Positions 48,399 through 57,637 of a stretch of 64,000 nucleotides of DNA are shown here, one piece after another. How positions within the stretch are numbered: the first letter of the stretch is position 1; each line of letters begins with the position of its first letter. This DNA comes from Pyxidicoccus sp. MSG2 (GTDB lineage: Bacteria; Myxococcota; Myxococcia; Myxococcales; Myxococcaceae). Both the position numbers and the translations under genes were made by a program. The stretch lies in the NCBI RefSeq assembly GCF_026626705.1, contig NZ_JAPNKC010000001.1, positions 12,587,001 to 12,651,000 on the forward strand, given 5' to 3'. Below the pieces are notes generated by a model, which saw only the letters and a list, made by a program, of their open reading frames with translations, did not search any database and was not told the DNA's origin.

Positions 48399-49157
48399 TC
48401 AACGGGTCCTGGCCAACTCCACGGCGTCCGCGCCGGCGGGCTGGCGGATCGGGCTCGACGGCTCGTTCACCGCGCGCCAAATCACCTCTGCCACGTCAAG
48501 CGACCGGGTGGATGGCCCCGAGTTCTGCCCCATGGTTCTCTCGAAGACGCTCCGCGCGAAGTCGGAGTACGCCTCGGGGACGGCGACGCCCTGCTTCCGC
48601 ATCTCAGCCTGTGCGTTTTGAGCAAAGGACGTCTCCCGGGCCTGCCCCGGAAGCACGAGGCCTACCCGTACATTGAAGGGCTGGAGCTCCAGCGCGAGCG
48701 ACTCGGTGAACGCGTTGAGCGCCGCTTTGCTCGCGGTGTATACGGCAAGCATCGGAAGCGGCTTCAGCGTCGTGCTCGACGAGACGTTCACGATGACCCC
48801 CGCCTTCCGTTGCCTGAACTGAGGCAGGAACGCCTGGGTCACTGCCATCGCACCGAACGTGTTCGTTTCGAAGGTGGAGCGGACCGTTTCCATCGAGGTG
48901 CCCTCGAAGACACTCAGCAGGCCGACACCCGCGTTGTTGACCAGCACGTCTATCGGTCCGGCGGCCTCCACCGTCTTGCGAATGCTCCGCGGGTCGGTGA
49001 CGTCGAGCGCGAGCACCTGCAGATGCTCGGACCGGGGCAACACGTCCTCGCGCGGCGCGCGCATCGTGGCAATGACCTTCCAGCCGCGCTCGAGGAAGTA
49101 GCTGGCGGTTTCGAGGCCGAATCCAGACGAGCATCCGGTGATCAAGATCGTTTTCAT
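48399..49157 (-). CDS. Short-chain dehydrogenase/reductase (classical SDR)
   Basis: 252 residues. Cofactor motif T-G-C-S-S-G-F-G-L (T-G-x3-G-x-G), 'NNAGVG', the catalytic Ser in 'VNVSSSTTL' and Y-T-A-S-K. Start at 49157 has GGAG five bases upstream. Alcohol or ketone substrate unknown. Divergent from an AraC regulator across 101 bp, a common arrangement in which the regulator controls the oxidoreductase. Confidence 0.92.
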   Translation of the reverse strand: MKTILITGCSSGFGLETASYFLERGWKVIATMRAPREDVLPRSEHLQVLALDVTDPRSIRKTVEAAGPIDVLVNNAGVGLLSVFEGTSMETVRSTFETNTFGAMAVTQAFLPQFRQRKAGVIVNVSSSTTLKPLPMLAVYTASKAALNAFTESLALELQPFNVRVGLVLPGQARETSFAQNAQAEMRKQGVAVPEAYSDFARSVFERTMGQNSGPSTRSLDVAEVIWRAVNEPSSPIRQPAGADAVELARTR

Positions 49158-49258
49158 GGCATCTCCTGTCGGTAGTGGTTTCAGTCCCAAGACGATAGGG
49201 AGCGAGGACCGGACGTGCTACAACAGGAAGTCCGCATCTCATTGGCAAGAGTCCGGTC

Positions 49259-50206
49259 ATGATCGATCCGCTCGCAGAAGTGGTCACCCTGCTCCAACCA
49301 GGCGCTCCGTTCTCGAAGCGGGTGAGCGGTGCAGGCCGGTGGAGCGTTCGGCGCGCGGAAGCCGGGAGGCCTTTCTATTGCGCCGTCCTCGAGGGTTTGA
49401 GCCGCCTTGCCGTCGATGGACGAGCGCCGATGATCCTCGAGAAGGGGGACTTCGTTTTGATCCCGTCGGCGTTCGACTTCACGGCGTCGAGCCTCGAACC
49501 GCCGCCGGGTCGACGCGACACCCCGCACGTCGTGTTGCCAGATGGCGAAATCAGACATGGCGATCCACGTGCCCCGCCGGATGTTCGAATGCTGGTGGGT
49601 TACTGCGTCTTCGCTTCCCCGGACGCGAGCCTGCTCGTCCCGCTCCTCCCGCAGCTCGTGCACATTCGCGGTGAGCGGAGGCTCGCGACCCTCGTGGAGC
49701 TCGTGAGCGAGGAGTCCCGCGAACGGCGGCCCGCGCGCGAGGTCATCCTCGCCCGCCTCCTCGAGGTTCTTCTCATCGAAGCCCTCCGCTCCACGGCGGG
49801 CACCTCGGCGTCGCCGGGTCTCCTGCGCGGGCTCGCCGACGAGCGCCTTGCCGTCGCGATACGACGGATGCACGAGAGCCCGACCCAGGCGTGGACTGTC
49901 GCGCAGTTGGCGAAAGAGGCCGCGCTGTCCCGCTCGACGTTCTTCGAGCGATTCAGCCGCGCAGTGGGCGTTGCCCCGATGGAGTACCTGCTCGGCTGGC
50001 GCATGGCCCTGGCGAAGAACCTGTTACGGCGCAAGGAAGTCACCGTCGCCGAGGTCGCGGAGCAGGTCGGCTACAGCTCCGCGAGCACCTTCAGCGTCGC
50101 CTTCACCCGCCACGTCGGACTTCCGCCAACGCACTACGCGCGGGAGCAGGCGAAACCGGCTTCATCAGGGCGGCCTCGTGGCTTGAGACGCTCTACACCC
50201 GCCTGA
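49259..50206 (+). CDS. AraC-family transcriptional regulator
   Basis: 315 residues. N-terminal cupin-like sensing domain (AraC_binding type, ~15-185), then two helix-turn-helix units at ~205-300: '[21 protein letters not shown]' and '[22 protein letters not shown]', ending with the conserved P-x-x-Y/H segment. Likely controls the divergent SDR gene. Confidence 0.92.
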   Translation: MIDPLAEVVTLLQPGAPFSKRVSGAGRWSVRRAEAGRPFYCAVLEGLSRLAVDGRAPMILEKGDFVLIPSAFDFTASSLEPPPGRRDTPHVVLPDGEIRHGDPRAPPDVRMLVGYCVFASPDASLLVPLLPQLVHIRGERRLATLVELVSEESRERRPAREVILARLLEVLLIEALRSTAGTSASPGLLRGLADERLAVAIRRMHESPTQAWTVAQLAKEAALSRSTFFERFSRAVGVAPMEYLLGWRMALAKNLLRRKEVTVAEVAEQVGYSSASTFSVAFTRHVGLPPTHYAREQAKPASSGRPRGLRRSTPA

Positions 50207-50510
50207 AGCCTGGGCGGGCCTCGCTCACGGCGGGGGACCCCGGCATCATCCATTCGAGGGGGCACGGGCAGGTAACAACGGGGCCTCGGTGTCGGGTGTG
50301 GACGCACAGCTCGGCGGCACCTGTCAGCGGCCCTCCTCTGCCCCTCCCGCTCCAGCCCTCACCCTCAACGGGCTTTCCATTTGCCCCATGCCTCTTTATC
50401 AGGGCTGGGGGCGCGTGCCCCGGTCACCGAGCCGAGGTATACCCACCCACCCGCGGGGACCGGGCCCACCCGGGCTCCGCGGAGACGACCCATTACAGAG
50501 GAAGACGCTC
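50207..50510. other. Intergenic region without recognised gene
   Basis: 304 bp between the AraC gene and the DUF808 gene. GC-rich, with C-rich runs but no convincing promoter, RNA gene or repeat. An open frame here belongs to the upstream extension of the DUF808 frame and lacks a start signal. AGAGGAAG at ~50496-50503 is the ribosome site for the next gene. Confidence 0.5.
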
Positions 50511-51470
50511 GTGGCCGGAAGTAGCCTCTTTGCCCTGATTGATGACATCGCCAGCCTGCTGGATGACGTCGCGGCCATGACCAAGGTCGCGACCCAGAAG
50601 ACCGCTGGCGTCCTGGGTGACGACCTCGCGCTGAACGCGCAGCAGGTGACCGGCGTCACGGCTGACCGCGAGCTGCCCGTGGTCTGGGCGGTCGCCAAGG
50701 GCTCCCTGGTCAACAAGGCCATCCTGGTCCCCGCCGCACTGGCCATCAGCGCGCTGATTCCCTGGGCCATCGTCCCCATGCTGATGCTGGGCGGCGCCTT
50801 CCTCTGTTACGAGGGCGTCGAGAAGCTGGCCCACAAGCTCCTGCACAGCAAGGGCGAGGACGAGGCCCACCATGGTGAGCTCGTCAAGGCTGTCGCCGAC
50901 CCCGCGGTGGACATCGTCTCCTTCGAGAAGGAGAAGATCAAAGGCGCGGTCCGGACCGACTTCGTGCTGTCCGCGGAGATCATCGTCATCTCGCTGGGCA
51001 CCGTCGCCGCCGCGACCTTCGGGCAGCGGGTCGCCGTCCTGGTCGGCATCTCCATCATCATGACGGTCGGCGTCTACGGCCTGGTCGGCGGCATCGTCAA
51101 ACTCGACGACGCGGGGCTCCACCTCAGCGCGAAGACGGGCACGGGGGGTTTTCGCGGCTTCCAGCGCGCGCTGGGCCGGGGGCTCCTGACCGGCGCTCCG
51201 TATCTGATGAAGACGCTCTCGGTGGCCGGCACGGTCGCCATGTTCATGGTCGGCGGCGGCATCCTCACCCACGGCATCCCCCCCGTGCACCACTTCAGCG
51301 AGGACCTCGCGCACGGCGCGGGCACCGTGTCGGGCATCGGCGGCGTGCTGGCGGCGCTCGTCCCCACGCTGATCAACACGGTGTTCGGCATCCTCGCCGG
51401 CATCGTCGTCCTGCTGGTCGTGACAGGCGTGACGCGCGCCGTCCGCGCGGCGCGCCCGAAGCCCCGGTAG
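50511..51470 (+). CDS. DUF808 (YedI-type) inner-membrane protein
   Basis: 319 residues from a GTG with AGAGGAAG six bases upstream. Begins [14 protein letters not shown], the fixed start of the family. About six membrane segments (~70-100, ~155-180, ~190-215, ~240-265, ~285-310). '[17 protein letters not shown]' and '[13 protein letters not shown]' are family signatures. Function unknown. Confidence 0.93.
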   Translation: MAGSSLFALIDDIASLLDDVAAMTKVATQKTAGVLGDDLALNAQQVTGVTADRELPVVWAVAKGSLVNKAILVPAALAISALIPWAIVPMLMLGGAFLCYEGVEKLAHKLLHSKGEDEAHHGELVKAVADPAVDIVSFEKEKIKGAVRTDFVLSAEIIVISLGTVAAATFGQRVAVLVGISIIMTVGVYGLVGGIVKLDDAGLHLSAKTGTGGFRGFQRALGRGLLTGAPYLMKTLSVAGTVAMFMVGGGILTHGIPPVHHFSEDLAHGAGTVSGIGGVLAALVPTLINTVFGILAGIVVLLVVTGVTRAVRAARPKPR

Positions 51471-51555
51471 GCCCTCCGCGACGGCTCGGGCCCTCGTCAC
51501 CGCGAGGGAGCCGATGGCTCGAGCCGGCGGAGTCCCGGGTGCCGCCGTGCGGGCC

Positions 51556-52452
51556 TCACACCTCCGTCTCGCCCAGGCCGAGCTTTTTTCGCAGAGGGCC
51601 CATCCGCTCGCCCAGAGCGGCCTGGACCTCGGGCGTCAATACCGCGCGGCCGTCGCCCACCACGCCCTTGCGGATGAAGCCTGGCCTGGAGGCGCTCCGG
51701 TCGAAGAGCGGCAGCCGCACGTCAAAACGCTCATCGTGCTGCTTCATGAAAGCGAAGCCGCACTTCTCCAGGATGGCACCCATGCGGTCCTCTTCGAGGG
51801 TGACGTCCAGAAAGCGCGCCACCTTCCGGATGGCGCCCTCCAGGTCCGCGACCAGCTCCTCGTAGCGCAGGTGGAGGACGTTCGGGTCCGCGCGGTGCGG
51901 CCACCAGGACTCCAGGTGCCAGAACCACCGCTTCAGCAGGAAGTCCCGGCGGAGGAAGGGGACGTCGAGCTTGGGCCGGTAGCCCGTCTCCAGACAGACG
52001 TGGTTGTGGACCGAGACCAGCGAGTCCGCCGCGTTGCGGGTGACGTAGATGACGCGGCTGTCCATGGGCGGAGCCACCAGCCAGTAGGGCATGTGCGTCT
52101 TCAGGATGCGGGGGGACGGGAGCGCATCCAGCACTGCCTCCGTGAAGTCCCGAAGCATCAGTTGCTCCAGGTAGGGGGACACCTGGGACATGTGCTCGAA
52201 CTCGCCCCGGCCTCCCGTGAGGACCTGGTAGACGATCTGCTGCATCCACGTCGTGCCCGATTTCGGCGCAGTGGCCACGTAGATGTCTCCGGGCCGCGGC
52301 TTGAGCATCGCGTAGCGCAACCGGAACCACCGCAGCGCAACGGTTGCCAGGATCGTGGGGATGCTGAGGAGATTCACGAGGCCGAGCAGGATGCTCAGCG
52401 CCCCGTGGAGGGTACGCGGCCGACGGGACGCGTCAGTCCCCATGTCGTGCAT
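51556..52452 (-). CDS. PAPS-dependent sulfotransferase, cytosolic/eukaryotic type
   Basis: 298 residues. N-terminal hydrophobic stretch (~17-42) that may anchor it to the membrane. PAPS 5'-phosphosulfate loop T-A-P-K64-S-G-T-T-W; 3'-phosphate-binding 'VIYVTRNAADSLVS'; closing loop G-F-I-R-K-G-V-V-G-D. These three are hallmarks of the Sulfotransfer_1 family (eukaryotic SULT-like), which sulfates alcohols or amines. The acceptor is unknown. Divergent from the small Cys-rich peptide gene; convergent with DUF808 (85 bp, with a bulged hairpin around 51482-51513). Confidence 0.9.
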   Translation of the reverse strand: MHDMGTDASRRPRTLHGALSILLGLVNLLSIPTILATVALRWFRLRYAMLKPRPGDIYVATAPKSGTTWMQQIVYQVLTGGRGEFEHMSQVSPYLEQLMLRDFTEAVLDALPSPRILKTHMPYWLVAPPMDSRVIYVTRNAADSLVSVHNHVCLETGYRPKLDVPFLRRDFLLKRWFWHLESWWPHRADPNVLHLRYEELVADLEGAIRKVARFLDVTLEEDRMGAILEKCGFAFMKQHDERFDVRLPLFDRSASRPGFIRKGVVGDGRAVLTPEVQAALGERMGPLRKKLGLGETEV

Positions 52453-52476
52453 GGTACGGCCTTCCCACCGGCGGGC

Positions 52477-52507
52477 CCTTCCACCTCAGGGCCCGCGGAG
52501 CACTCCG
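52477..52507 (+). repeat. 31-bp dispersed repeat, copy 2, with hairpin
   Basis: Identical over 31 bases to 28618-28648 in the kinase 3' end. Here it overlaps a hairpin GCGGGCCCT-tccacctc-AGGGCCCGC (52471-52496). On the plus strand it can be read as P-S-T-S-G-P-A-E-H-S-G-D then a stop, like the kinase end, so it might be a fossil of a kinase 3' end rather than a mobile repeat. Confidence 0.75.
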
Positions 52508-52592
52508 GAGACTGAGCCCGGGTTGACAGTCATTCCGACGAATCACTAGCGTCAATTCGCTTCACCCGAATTCAACGTCAGTGAGGATGACC

Positions 52593-52871
52593 ATGCAACT
52601 GCGGATCATGCTGGGCGGGCTGCTTGCAGCGGGACTGTTGTCGACGGGCTGTGGCGGAACCATGCCGGAGGAGATGGCGCCGGAGCAGAACCTCAGTGAA
52701 GCGGAGCAGGCGGTCTTCACCTGCCCCACCGGCTACACGCACGGCTCCTACTGGGACTGTGCCCAGGTCTGCGGTCTGGGGTGGGGCAACTTCCAGGTGC
52801 ACTACTGCTACAACGCGACGGACTACTACGAGATTGGCAATGGCCCGACGCGCTGTGGAGCGTGTTACTGA
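52593..52871 (+). CDS. Small Cys-rich lipoprotein, unknown function
   Basis: 92 residues from the ATG at 52593, with GAGG six bases upstream; ATG 52587 and GTG 52581 are alternatives too close to that site. Signal peptide with lipobox L-S-T-G-C (~18-22). Mature region has a Glu-rich start and a C-terminal block with Cys residues and many aromatics ('CPTGYTHGSYWDCAQVCG', 'HYCYNATDYY', 'RCGACY'). A short surface lipoprotein or secreted peptide. It precedes the M4 peptidase by 264 bp. Confidence 0.68.
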   Translation: MQLRIMLGGLLAAGLLSTGCGGTMPEEMAPEQNLSEAEQAVFTCPTGYTHGSYWDCAQVCGLGWGNFQVHYCYNATDYYEIGNGPTRCGACY

Positions 52872-53067
52872 AGTCACCCGCTCTTGATTGAGCGGAGCTG
52901 TTGACCAGGGCAGCTCTCCGTCCATGGAGAGCTGCCCCGCGTCCGGCTCCCCGGCAGCGGATGGAGGACCGAGGGATACCTCAGGAGGACGCGGGCTTCG
53001 TGTTCTCTCCATTCCGGTGGAGGCGGTCAGGACCCACTTAGACCGTAATCAGGTAATTCGCGACATA

Positions 53068-53096
53068 TTGAGATTAGTCTGTATAGCGCGTATAAG
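53068..53096 (+). promoter_or_regulatory. Sigma-70-type promoter of the M4 peptidase gene
   Basis: TTGAGA (53068-53073) and TATAAG (53091-53096) with exactly 17 bp between them, in an A/T-rich island 40 bp upstream of the start codon. A good match to the vegetative consensus. Confidence 0.75.
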
Positions 53097-53135
53097 GGCC
53101 GCGTTTCTCCCCCCGCCGTCTTGGAGTGCCGCCCT

Positions 53136-54680
53136 ATGAAGCGAATCCTGCCGACCGCCGTCGCAACGCTTGCGCTGTGGGGATGTGGTGATGCGAACGA
53201 CACGCCCGTGAATACGTCGCGTGAGCTGACGGATTCCGCCGAGCAGTCGGCCGTCGTCTCGCGCGCGATGGGCCTGGTGGCCAGGCAGGACGCCTCCGAG
53301 AAGCTGACGGCGCGCACGGTCATCGTGGACGACAACGGCTCCGAGCACGTGCGCTTCGACCGCTCGTTCGCGGGCCTGCGCGTGCTGGGCGGTGACCTGG
53401 TGGTGCACAACCCCGTGGGCCGCGCCTCCGAGGTGGAGTTCGCGACGCCGTCCACGCTGCGCGGGCTCTCCACGCTGCCCTTCTTCGACGCCGCGGCGGC
53501 GACGGTGCTGGCCGAGGCGGCCTTCGTCGGCCAGCGCAGCGGCCCGTCCAGCGCGGAGCTCATCGTCGACGCGCGGCCGGAGCGCGCTCCGGGGCTCGCG
53601 TACGAGGTGGTGCTCGAGGGCATCAAGCCGGACCAGACGCCCAGCGAGCTGCACGTGCTGGTGGACGCGCGCACCGGTGCGCTGCGCGGCTCGTGGGATG
53701 GCGTGCACACCGCCGCGGCCACCGGCTCCGGCCGGAGCCTCTACCTGGGGACGGTGAGCATTGGCACCAACTCCATCAGCAGCGGCTATGAGATGCGCGA
53801 TGTGACGCGGGGCACCGGCTTCTATACGGTCGATGCGGGCCGCAGCAACGCCATCTTCACCGACGCCGACAACGTCTGGGGCAACGGCACCAACAGCGAC
53901 CGCGCGAGCGCCGCGGTGGATGCGCACTTCGGCCAGAAGACGACGTACGACTACTACAAGAACGTGCACGGCCGGAACGGCATCGACGGCGCGGGCCGCA
54001 CCGGCTACAGCAAGGTGCACTACGGCACGGCCTACAACAACGCGTTCTGGACCGACTCCTGCTTCTGCATGACGTACGGCGACGGTGACGGCTCCACCTT
54101 CACCCCGCTCGTGGCGCTGGACGTGGCAGGCCATGAGATGACCCACGGCGTGACGAGCCGCACCGCGGGCCTCGTCTACTCGGGCGAGTCCGGCGGCCTC
54201 AACGAGGCCACCAGCGACATCTTCGGCTCGCTGGTGGAGTACTACGCCGCCAGCGCGGGCGACCCGGGCGACTTCCTCATCGGCGAGCGCATCTACACGC
54301 CCGGCACGGCTGGGGACGCGCTGCGCTACATGTACAAGCCCTCGCTCGATGGCAAGTCGAAGGACTGCTGGTACAGCGGCATCGGCTCCATCGACGTGCA
54401 CTACTCCAGCGGCGTGGCCAACCACTTCTTCTACCTGCTGGCGCAGGGTTCCGCCGCCAGCCCGGCGAGCCCCACCTGCAACGGCACGGCCGTCACCGGC
54501 ATCGGCCGCGACGCGGCGGGGAAGATCTGGTACCGCGCCCTCACCGTGTACTTCACGTCCTCCACCAACTACGCGGCGGCCCGCACGGGCACGCTGAAGG
54601 CGGCGACGGACCTCTACGGCGCCACCAGCACCCAGTACAAGGCCGTGGCCGCCGCCTGGTCCGCGGTCAGCGTGAACTGA
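53136..54680 (+). CDS. M4 (thermolysin-like) metallopeptidase, secreted or lipid-anchored
   Basis: 514 residues. Signal peptide with L-W-G-C (~17-20) so probably a lipoprotein or secreted enzyme. Residues ~25-200 form the FTP/PepSY-type propeptide ('RFDRSFAGLRVLGGDLVVH'). The catalytic domain has zinc ligands H333-E-M-T-H337 and Glu357 in 'GGLNEATSDIFG', and the C-terminal 'GIGSIDVHYSSGVANHFFY' carries the catalytic His of the M4 family. All active-site residues are present. Start has GGAG 11 bases upstream. A hairpin terminator follows. Confidence 0.95.
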   Translation: MKRILPTAVATLALWGCGDANDTPVNTSRELTDSAEQSAVVSRAMGLVARQDASEKLTARTVIVDDNGSEHVRFDRSFAGLRVLGGDLVVHNPVGRASEVEFATPSTLRGLSTLPFFDAAAATVLAEAAFVGQRSGPSSAELIVDARPERAPGLAYEVVLEGIKPDQTPSELHVLVDARTGALRGSWDGVHTAAATGSGRSLYLGTVSIGTNSISSGYEMRDVTRGTGFYTVDAGRSNAIFTDADNVWGNGTNSDRASAAVDAHFGQKTTYDYYKNVHGRNGIDGAGRTGYSKVHYGTAYNNAFWTDSCFCMTYGDGDGSTFTPLVALDVAGHEMTHGVTSRTAGLVYSGESGGLNEATSDIFGSLVEYYAASAGDPGDFLIGERIYTPGTAGDALRYMYKPSLDGKSKDCWYSGIGSIDVHYSSGVANHFFYLLAQGSAASPASPTCNGTAVTGIGRDAAGKIWYRALTVYFTSSTNYAAARTGTLKAATDLYGATSTQYKAVAAAWSAVSVN

Positions 54681-54714
54681 GCGCCGCGACGTAGCGCGAA
54701 TGGGATGTATTCCA

Positions 54715-54748
54715 GGCCGGTCCGTCCCGAGGTGGGCGGGCCGGCCTT
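54715..54748 (+). terminator. Terminator-like hairpin after the M4 peptidase gene
   Basis: AGGCCGGTCC pairs with GGGCCGGCCT (10-bp stem with one G-T pair, 14-base loop), followed by 'tcgcgtttc'. Located 35 bases after the stop codon. Confidence 0.6.
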
Positions 54749-54796
54749 CGCGTTTCGAGGCGGAGCCCGCTCAGCCGCCGCGTGCTTCGAGCGTGG

Positions 54797-55399
54797 TCAT
54801 GCCAGCACCAGCCACCCGCCCATCAGCAACATCCAGCCGAACACCGCCGCCTCGATGGCGCGTTGGACGAGTCCGCGCACGGGCGACTCGAACGACAGCA
54901 CGAAGATGCCGAGGAGGACCCCCTTCCCCAGCGCGGCCGTGACGGCGGAAAGACCGGACAGCGACGACATGTCCTCGAAGGCGCGCCCGAGCTCAATCAA
55001 GCCGGCGCCCGCGCCGAAGTAGCCGATGGCGGCGACGAGGTTGTGAAGATGGTTGCGCCAGGTCCCCCAGAACGGCGCTCCGGCGTCACACGGAAACACC
55101 GCGGCGCCGACGTAGCTCACGCCGAACAGGGAGAGCAGCACGAGGCCCGTCCCGGTGTCGGCCGGAAGCCGCGCGCCGAGCAACGCCACGAACATCCAGA
55201 CCGAGAGGCCAAGAGGCGCGAAGGCGAGCCAGGCCACCCGGCTCGCATCGGGAGCACCCGTCTCCCCCAACTCGCTGATGGTGTGCCGCAGGTGGCTGTA
55301 GCCGGGGCGGCGGCGCGCGAACCACCACGGTGGCACGGCGGCCAGCAGTGCGGCGAGGATCGCCGCGAGCAGGACCCAGAGGCTCATCCTCCAGCGCAT
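54797..55399 (-). CDS. DUF998 family membrane protein
   Basis: 200 residues with about six membrane helices. 'YSHLRHTISELGETGAP' near the N-terminus and 'VFPCDAG...HNLVAAIGYFGAG' in the middle are family signatures of DUF998. Starts at M-R-W-R-M; a second ATG 12 bases later is possible. Function unknown. Converges with the peptidase gene. Confidence 0.88.
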   Translation of the reverse strand: MRWRMSLWVLLAAILAALLAAVPPWWFARRRPGYSHLRHTISELGETGAPDASRVAWLAFAPLGLSVWMFVALLGARLPADTGTGLVLLSLFGVSYVGAAVFPCDAGAPFWGTWRNHLHNLVAAIGYFGAGAGLIELGRAFEDMSSLSGLSAVTAALGKGVLLGIFVLSFESPVRGLVQRAIEAAVFGWMLLMGGWLVLA

Positions 55400-55473
55400 A
55401 AGCGCGTGGCCCCCACGGCGAAAGCCGGCCCCCGCGCGGCTCGGGGGCCGTCAGGCGTCGTCATGGATGATGC

Positions 55474-55506
55474 GGCCCAGCGTGGCTTCTTCGGCCACGC
55501 TGGGCC
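55474..55506 (-). terminator. Strong hairpin between the HExxH gene and the DUF998 gene
   Basis: Perfect 13-bp stem GGCCCAGCGTGGC / GCCACGCTGGGCC with a 7-base loop, lying 28 bases after the stop of the minus-strand HExxH gene. No U-tract, but the stem is the most stable one noticed in the window. Confidence 0.65.
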
Positions 55507-55534
55507 ATCACTTCGCGGACCTGCCTGAAGGGGA

Positions 55535-56797
55535 TTAGTTCGTGTCCTGCGTCCCCATGCAGTTGTGGCCCAGGAGCGTCTGGCGGGTCTCGTCGAGGTT
55601 CGCCCACCAGGACTGGCTGTTGATGTGGTAGTCCCACAGGTTCACGCCATCCGGGTCGCTTTCCCCGTCCTGGCGGTTGGCCGTGCCGTCCGGGAAGACG
55701 GCCCACCGCAGCGCGATGTCGAGGGTGGTCGAGTTCTTCTGGTCGTCCTGTCCCGCGGGCGCCTCAGCCAGCTCGTTGTCCGAGTCGTCCAGGTCCCAGA
55801 AGGCCTTCACCACCTGGGCCTCGAGGCCCTTGTTGTCGGTGCACACCGGAGCGATGGGCTCCGCCTCCACGAAGTCGCTTCCGAAGCGGCTGGGAGCGGA
55901 GCCAGGGTTCTCCGGGTCCCAGAGCGAGGCGATGGCCACGTACCCCGCCCAGCCCTCGGCGGTTGCACACGACTCGTGCTCCGTGAGCTCCAGGGAATGG
56001 CCGGAGCCATTGAAGGAGCAGTCGCTCGCCAGGTCATCCTCGTCGAACTGCTGCATCTGCAGCACGTGCCCGAGCTCATGCGCCGCCGACTGGGCCTGGT
56101 CGCCGCGCGTCCCCGACACCTGGTACTTGTTCTGGTTGAAGGCCGCGCTGCCCGACTCCGGCCAGACCATGTCGATGTCCTCGGCCTCGAGGATGCTGGA
56201 GTAGACCTGGAGCATGTGCTGGGAGCTGTCGAGCGACATCGCCCGCCCGCCCCGCTCCGTGGTGCTGTCCGTCGTCACCAGGAGATACCCCGGCTGGTTG
56301 CACGCCGCGCCACTCTGGCAGTTGGCGACTGCGTTCGGACGCCAGGTCACTCCGCCGTAGCGGTTGTTCGCCAGGTCCCGCGCCACGACGTGGGGACCGC
56401 CGGCCGTGCCACGGACCTCCGACTTCCAGACGACGTACGGGTCCGGATGCGTTTCTCCCTTGAAGTAGCTCGCGCCCTCCCACTCGAAGGTGGCGCAGCC
56501 GCCCGTCGGGTTCACGAGAATCCACGTGCCGATGTACTCGTCGTCGCTCGTGTCGTCCTTGTCCCAGATTTCCACCAGCGCGCCCACGGGATGGGTGTAG
56601 TCGCCGTCCGGCTGCGTCGTGAAGTTGTGGAACTCCTGGTGGCAGGCGCGCTTCGCGCCCGGGTCGGACGGCGTCGGGCAATCGATACGCTCGTCCTTGA
56701 GAAGCAGCTCGAAGCAATAGGTCCGCGTCGCGGCGGATGCGGCAGGGGCCAGCAGGCTCACTGCCAGTGCAGCGGTCAGGCACAGGGGTGTCTTCAT
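55535..56797 (-). CDS. Secreted HExxH (putative zinc protease) protein
   Basis: 420 residues. Signal peptide ends A-S-A-A (~21). The zinc motif H240-E-L-G-H244 is preceded by A-A and followed by V-L-Q-M. Glu281 in T-A-E-G-W-A-G-Y could be the third ligand, as in gluzincins. Many Cys (about 10) suggest disulphides in a secreted enzyme. Not a metzincin (no HExxHxxGxxH). Family not recognised. GGAG nine bases before the ATG. The upstream gene ends 18 bp before, so they form an operon. Confidence 0.75.
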   Translation of the reverse strand: MKTPLCLTAALAVSLLAPAASAATRTYCFELLLKDERIDCPTPSDPGAKRACHQEFHNFTTQPDGDYTHPVGALVEIWDKDDTSDDEYIGTWILVNPTGGCATFEWEGASYFKGETHPDPYVVWKSEVRGTAGGPHVVARDLANNRYGGVTWRPNAVANCQSGAACNQPGYLLVTTDSTTERGGRAMSLDSSQHMLQVYSSILEAEDIDMVWPESGSAAFNQNKYQVSGTRGDQAQSAAHELGHVLQMQQFDEDDLASDCSFNGSGHSLELTEHESCATAEGWAGYVAIASLWDPENPGSAPSRFGSDFVEAEPIAPVCTDNKGLEAQVVKAFWDLDDSDNELAEAPAGQDDQKNSTTLDIALRWAVFPDGTANRQDGESDPDGVNLWDYHINSQSWWANLDETRQTLLGHNCMGTQDTN

Positions 56798-56815
56798 GAT
56801 GGGATTCTCCGGGGC

Positions 56816-57463
56816 CTACTGGCCCTGCTCGCTGTTGTCGGGGGTGCTGTAGGCCGTGCCGCTCTCGATGAGGGGCAGCAGATTCGTCTGGAGGGCGGAC
56901 TGCCTCGCCGCGAGGACGCCGGGATGGGCAGGCTCGAGACTCCCCTGCTTGTTCTTCCGTTGCGACGCGGGGTCGACCTGCGCGGAATACGCAGCGAGAG
57001 TGAGGCGCTGGGCCACGCCATTGACGACGCGGAAGTAGAGGGTGCGCCGCTCGCGGAACGGCGCCCGGCTTCGCGCCCCGGGCCCCGGGACATGACTCAC
57101 TTCGAGCCAGCGGCTGTACACCCCGTCCGGCAACGGCGGCTGCCCTTCCGGACGCGGAGGAGCGTCGACCCAGACGTTTCCCTGCGCGTCCGTCTGGACC
57201 GCGAGCTGCGCCACCACCGGGACGCCCTGCACCGTCGAAGCGCCGGCATCGACGAGGGCTCCCGCGATGCGGTTGTAGACCGTGGTGACTGTCACGGTGT
57301 TCGGTGCCACGCGGAGCGCGAGCCCGAAGCGAAAGGTGCTCCCGTCGTCGATGATTTCAGCGAGCGAGGTGGGGTCCGTGGCAAGCGCCAGCTTCGGAAC
57401 GAGGAACGCGAGTGTGACAGCCCACAGCAACGCGCCGGGCATGCGCTTTCGATTCAATGACAT
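56816..57463 (-). CDS. Exported hypothetical protein, operon partner of the HExxH protein
   Basis: 215 residues from the ATG at 57463, with GGAG seven bases upstream. Signal peptide (basic M-S-L-N-R-K-R, hydrophobic core, L-A-L-A). The mature part is beta-rich ('FGLALRVAPNTVTVTTVYNRIAGALVDAG', region ~45-75) with a Gln/Asn-rich end. No motif recognised. Divergent from the sigma-factor operon; it may be regulated by the same locus. Confidence 0.7.
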   Translation of the reverse strand: MSLNRKRMPGALLWAVTLAFLVPKLALATDPTSLAEIIDDGSTFRFGLALRVAPNTVTVTTVYNRIAGALVDAGASTVQGVPVVAQLAVQTDAQGNVWVDAPPRPEGQPPLPDGVYSRWLEVSHVPGPGARSRAPFRERRTLYFRVVNGVAQRLTLAAYSAQVDPASQRKNKQGSLEPAHPGVLAARQSALQTNLLPLIESGTAYSTPDNSEQGQ

Positions 57464-57637
57464 GTGAAGGCTCCGTGGTCGCCTCACCGGGACGGTGAGC
57501 GCGAACACATCGCTATTCGCGACGTCGGAATTGAATCTGACAGCGCGGTGCAAGCCATTGCGAGAAACGGAATTCTTCCGCCCCCGGCACGGCGGGTGGA
57601 CACCCGCGCGGCGCCACCTCTAGAGTCCTCCGACTTC

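Noticed and set aside
57527-57574. Two GGAATT words upstream of the sigma gene as ECF -35 elements
   Set aside because: No matching -10 elements at consistent spacing could be seen; too little to call a promoter.
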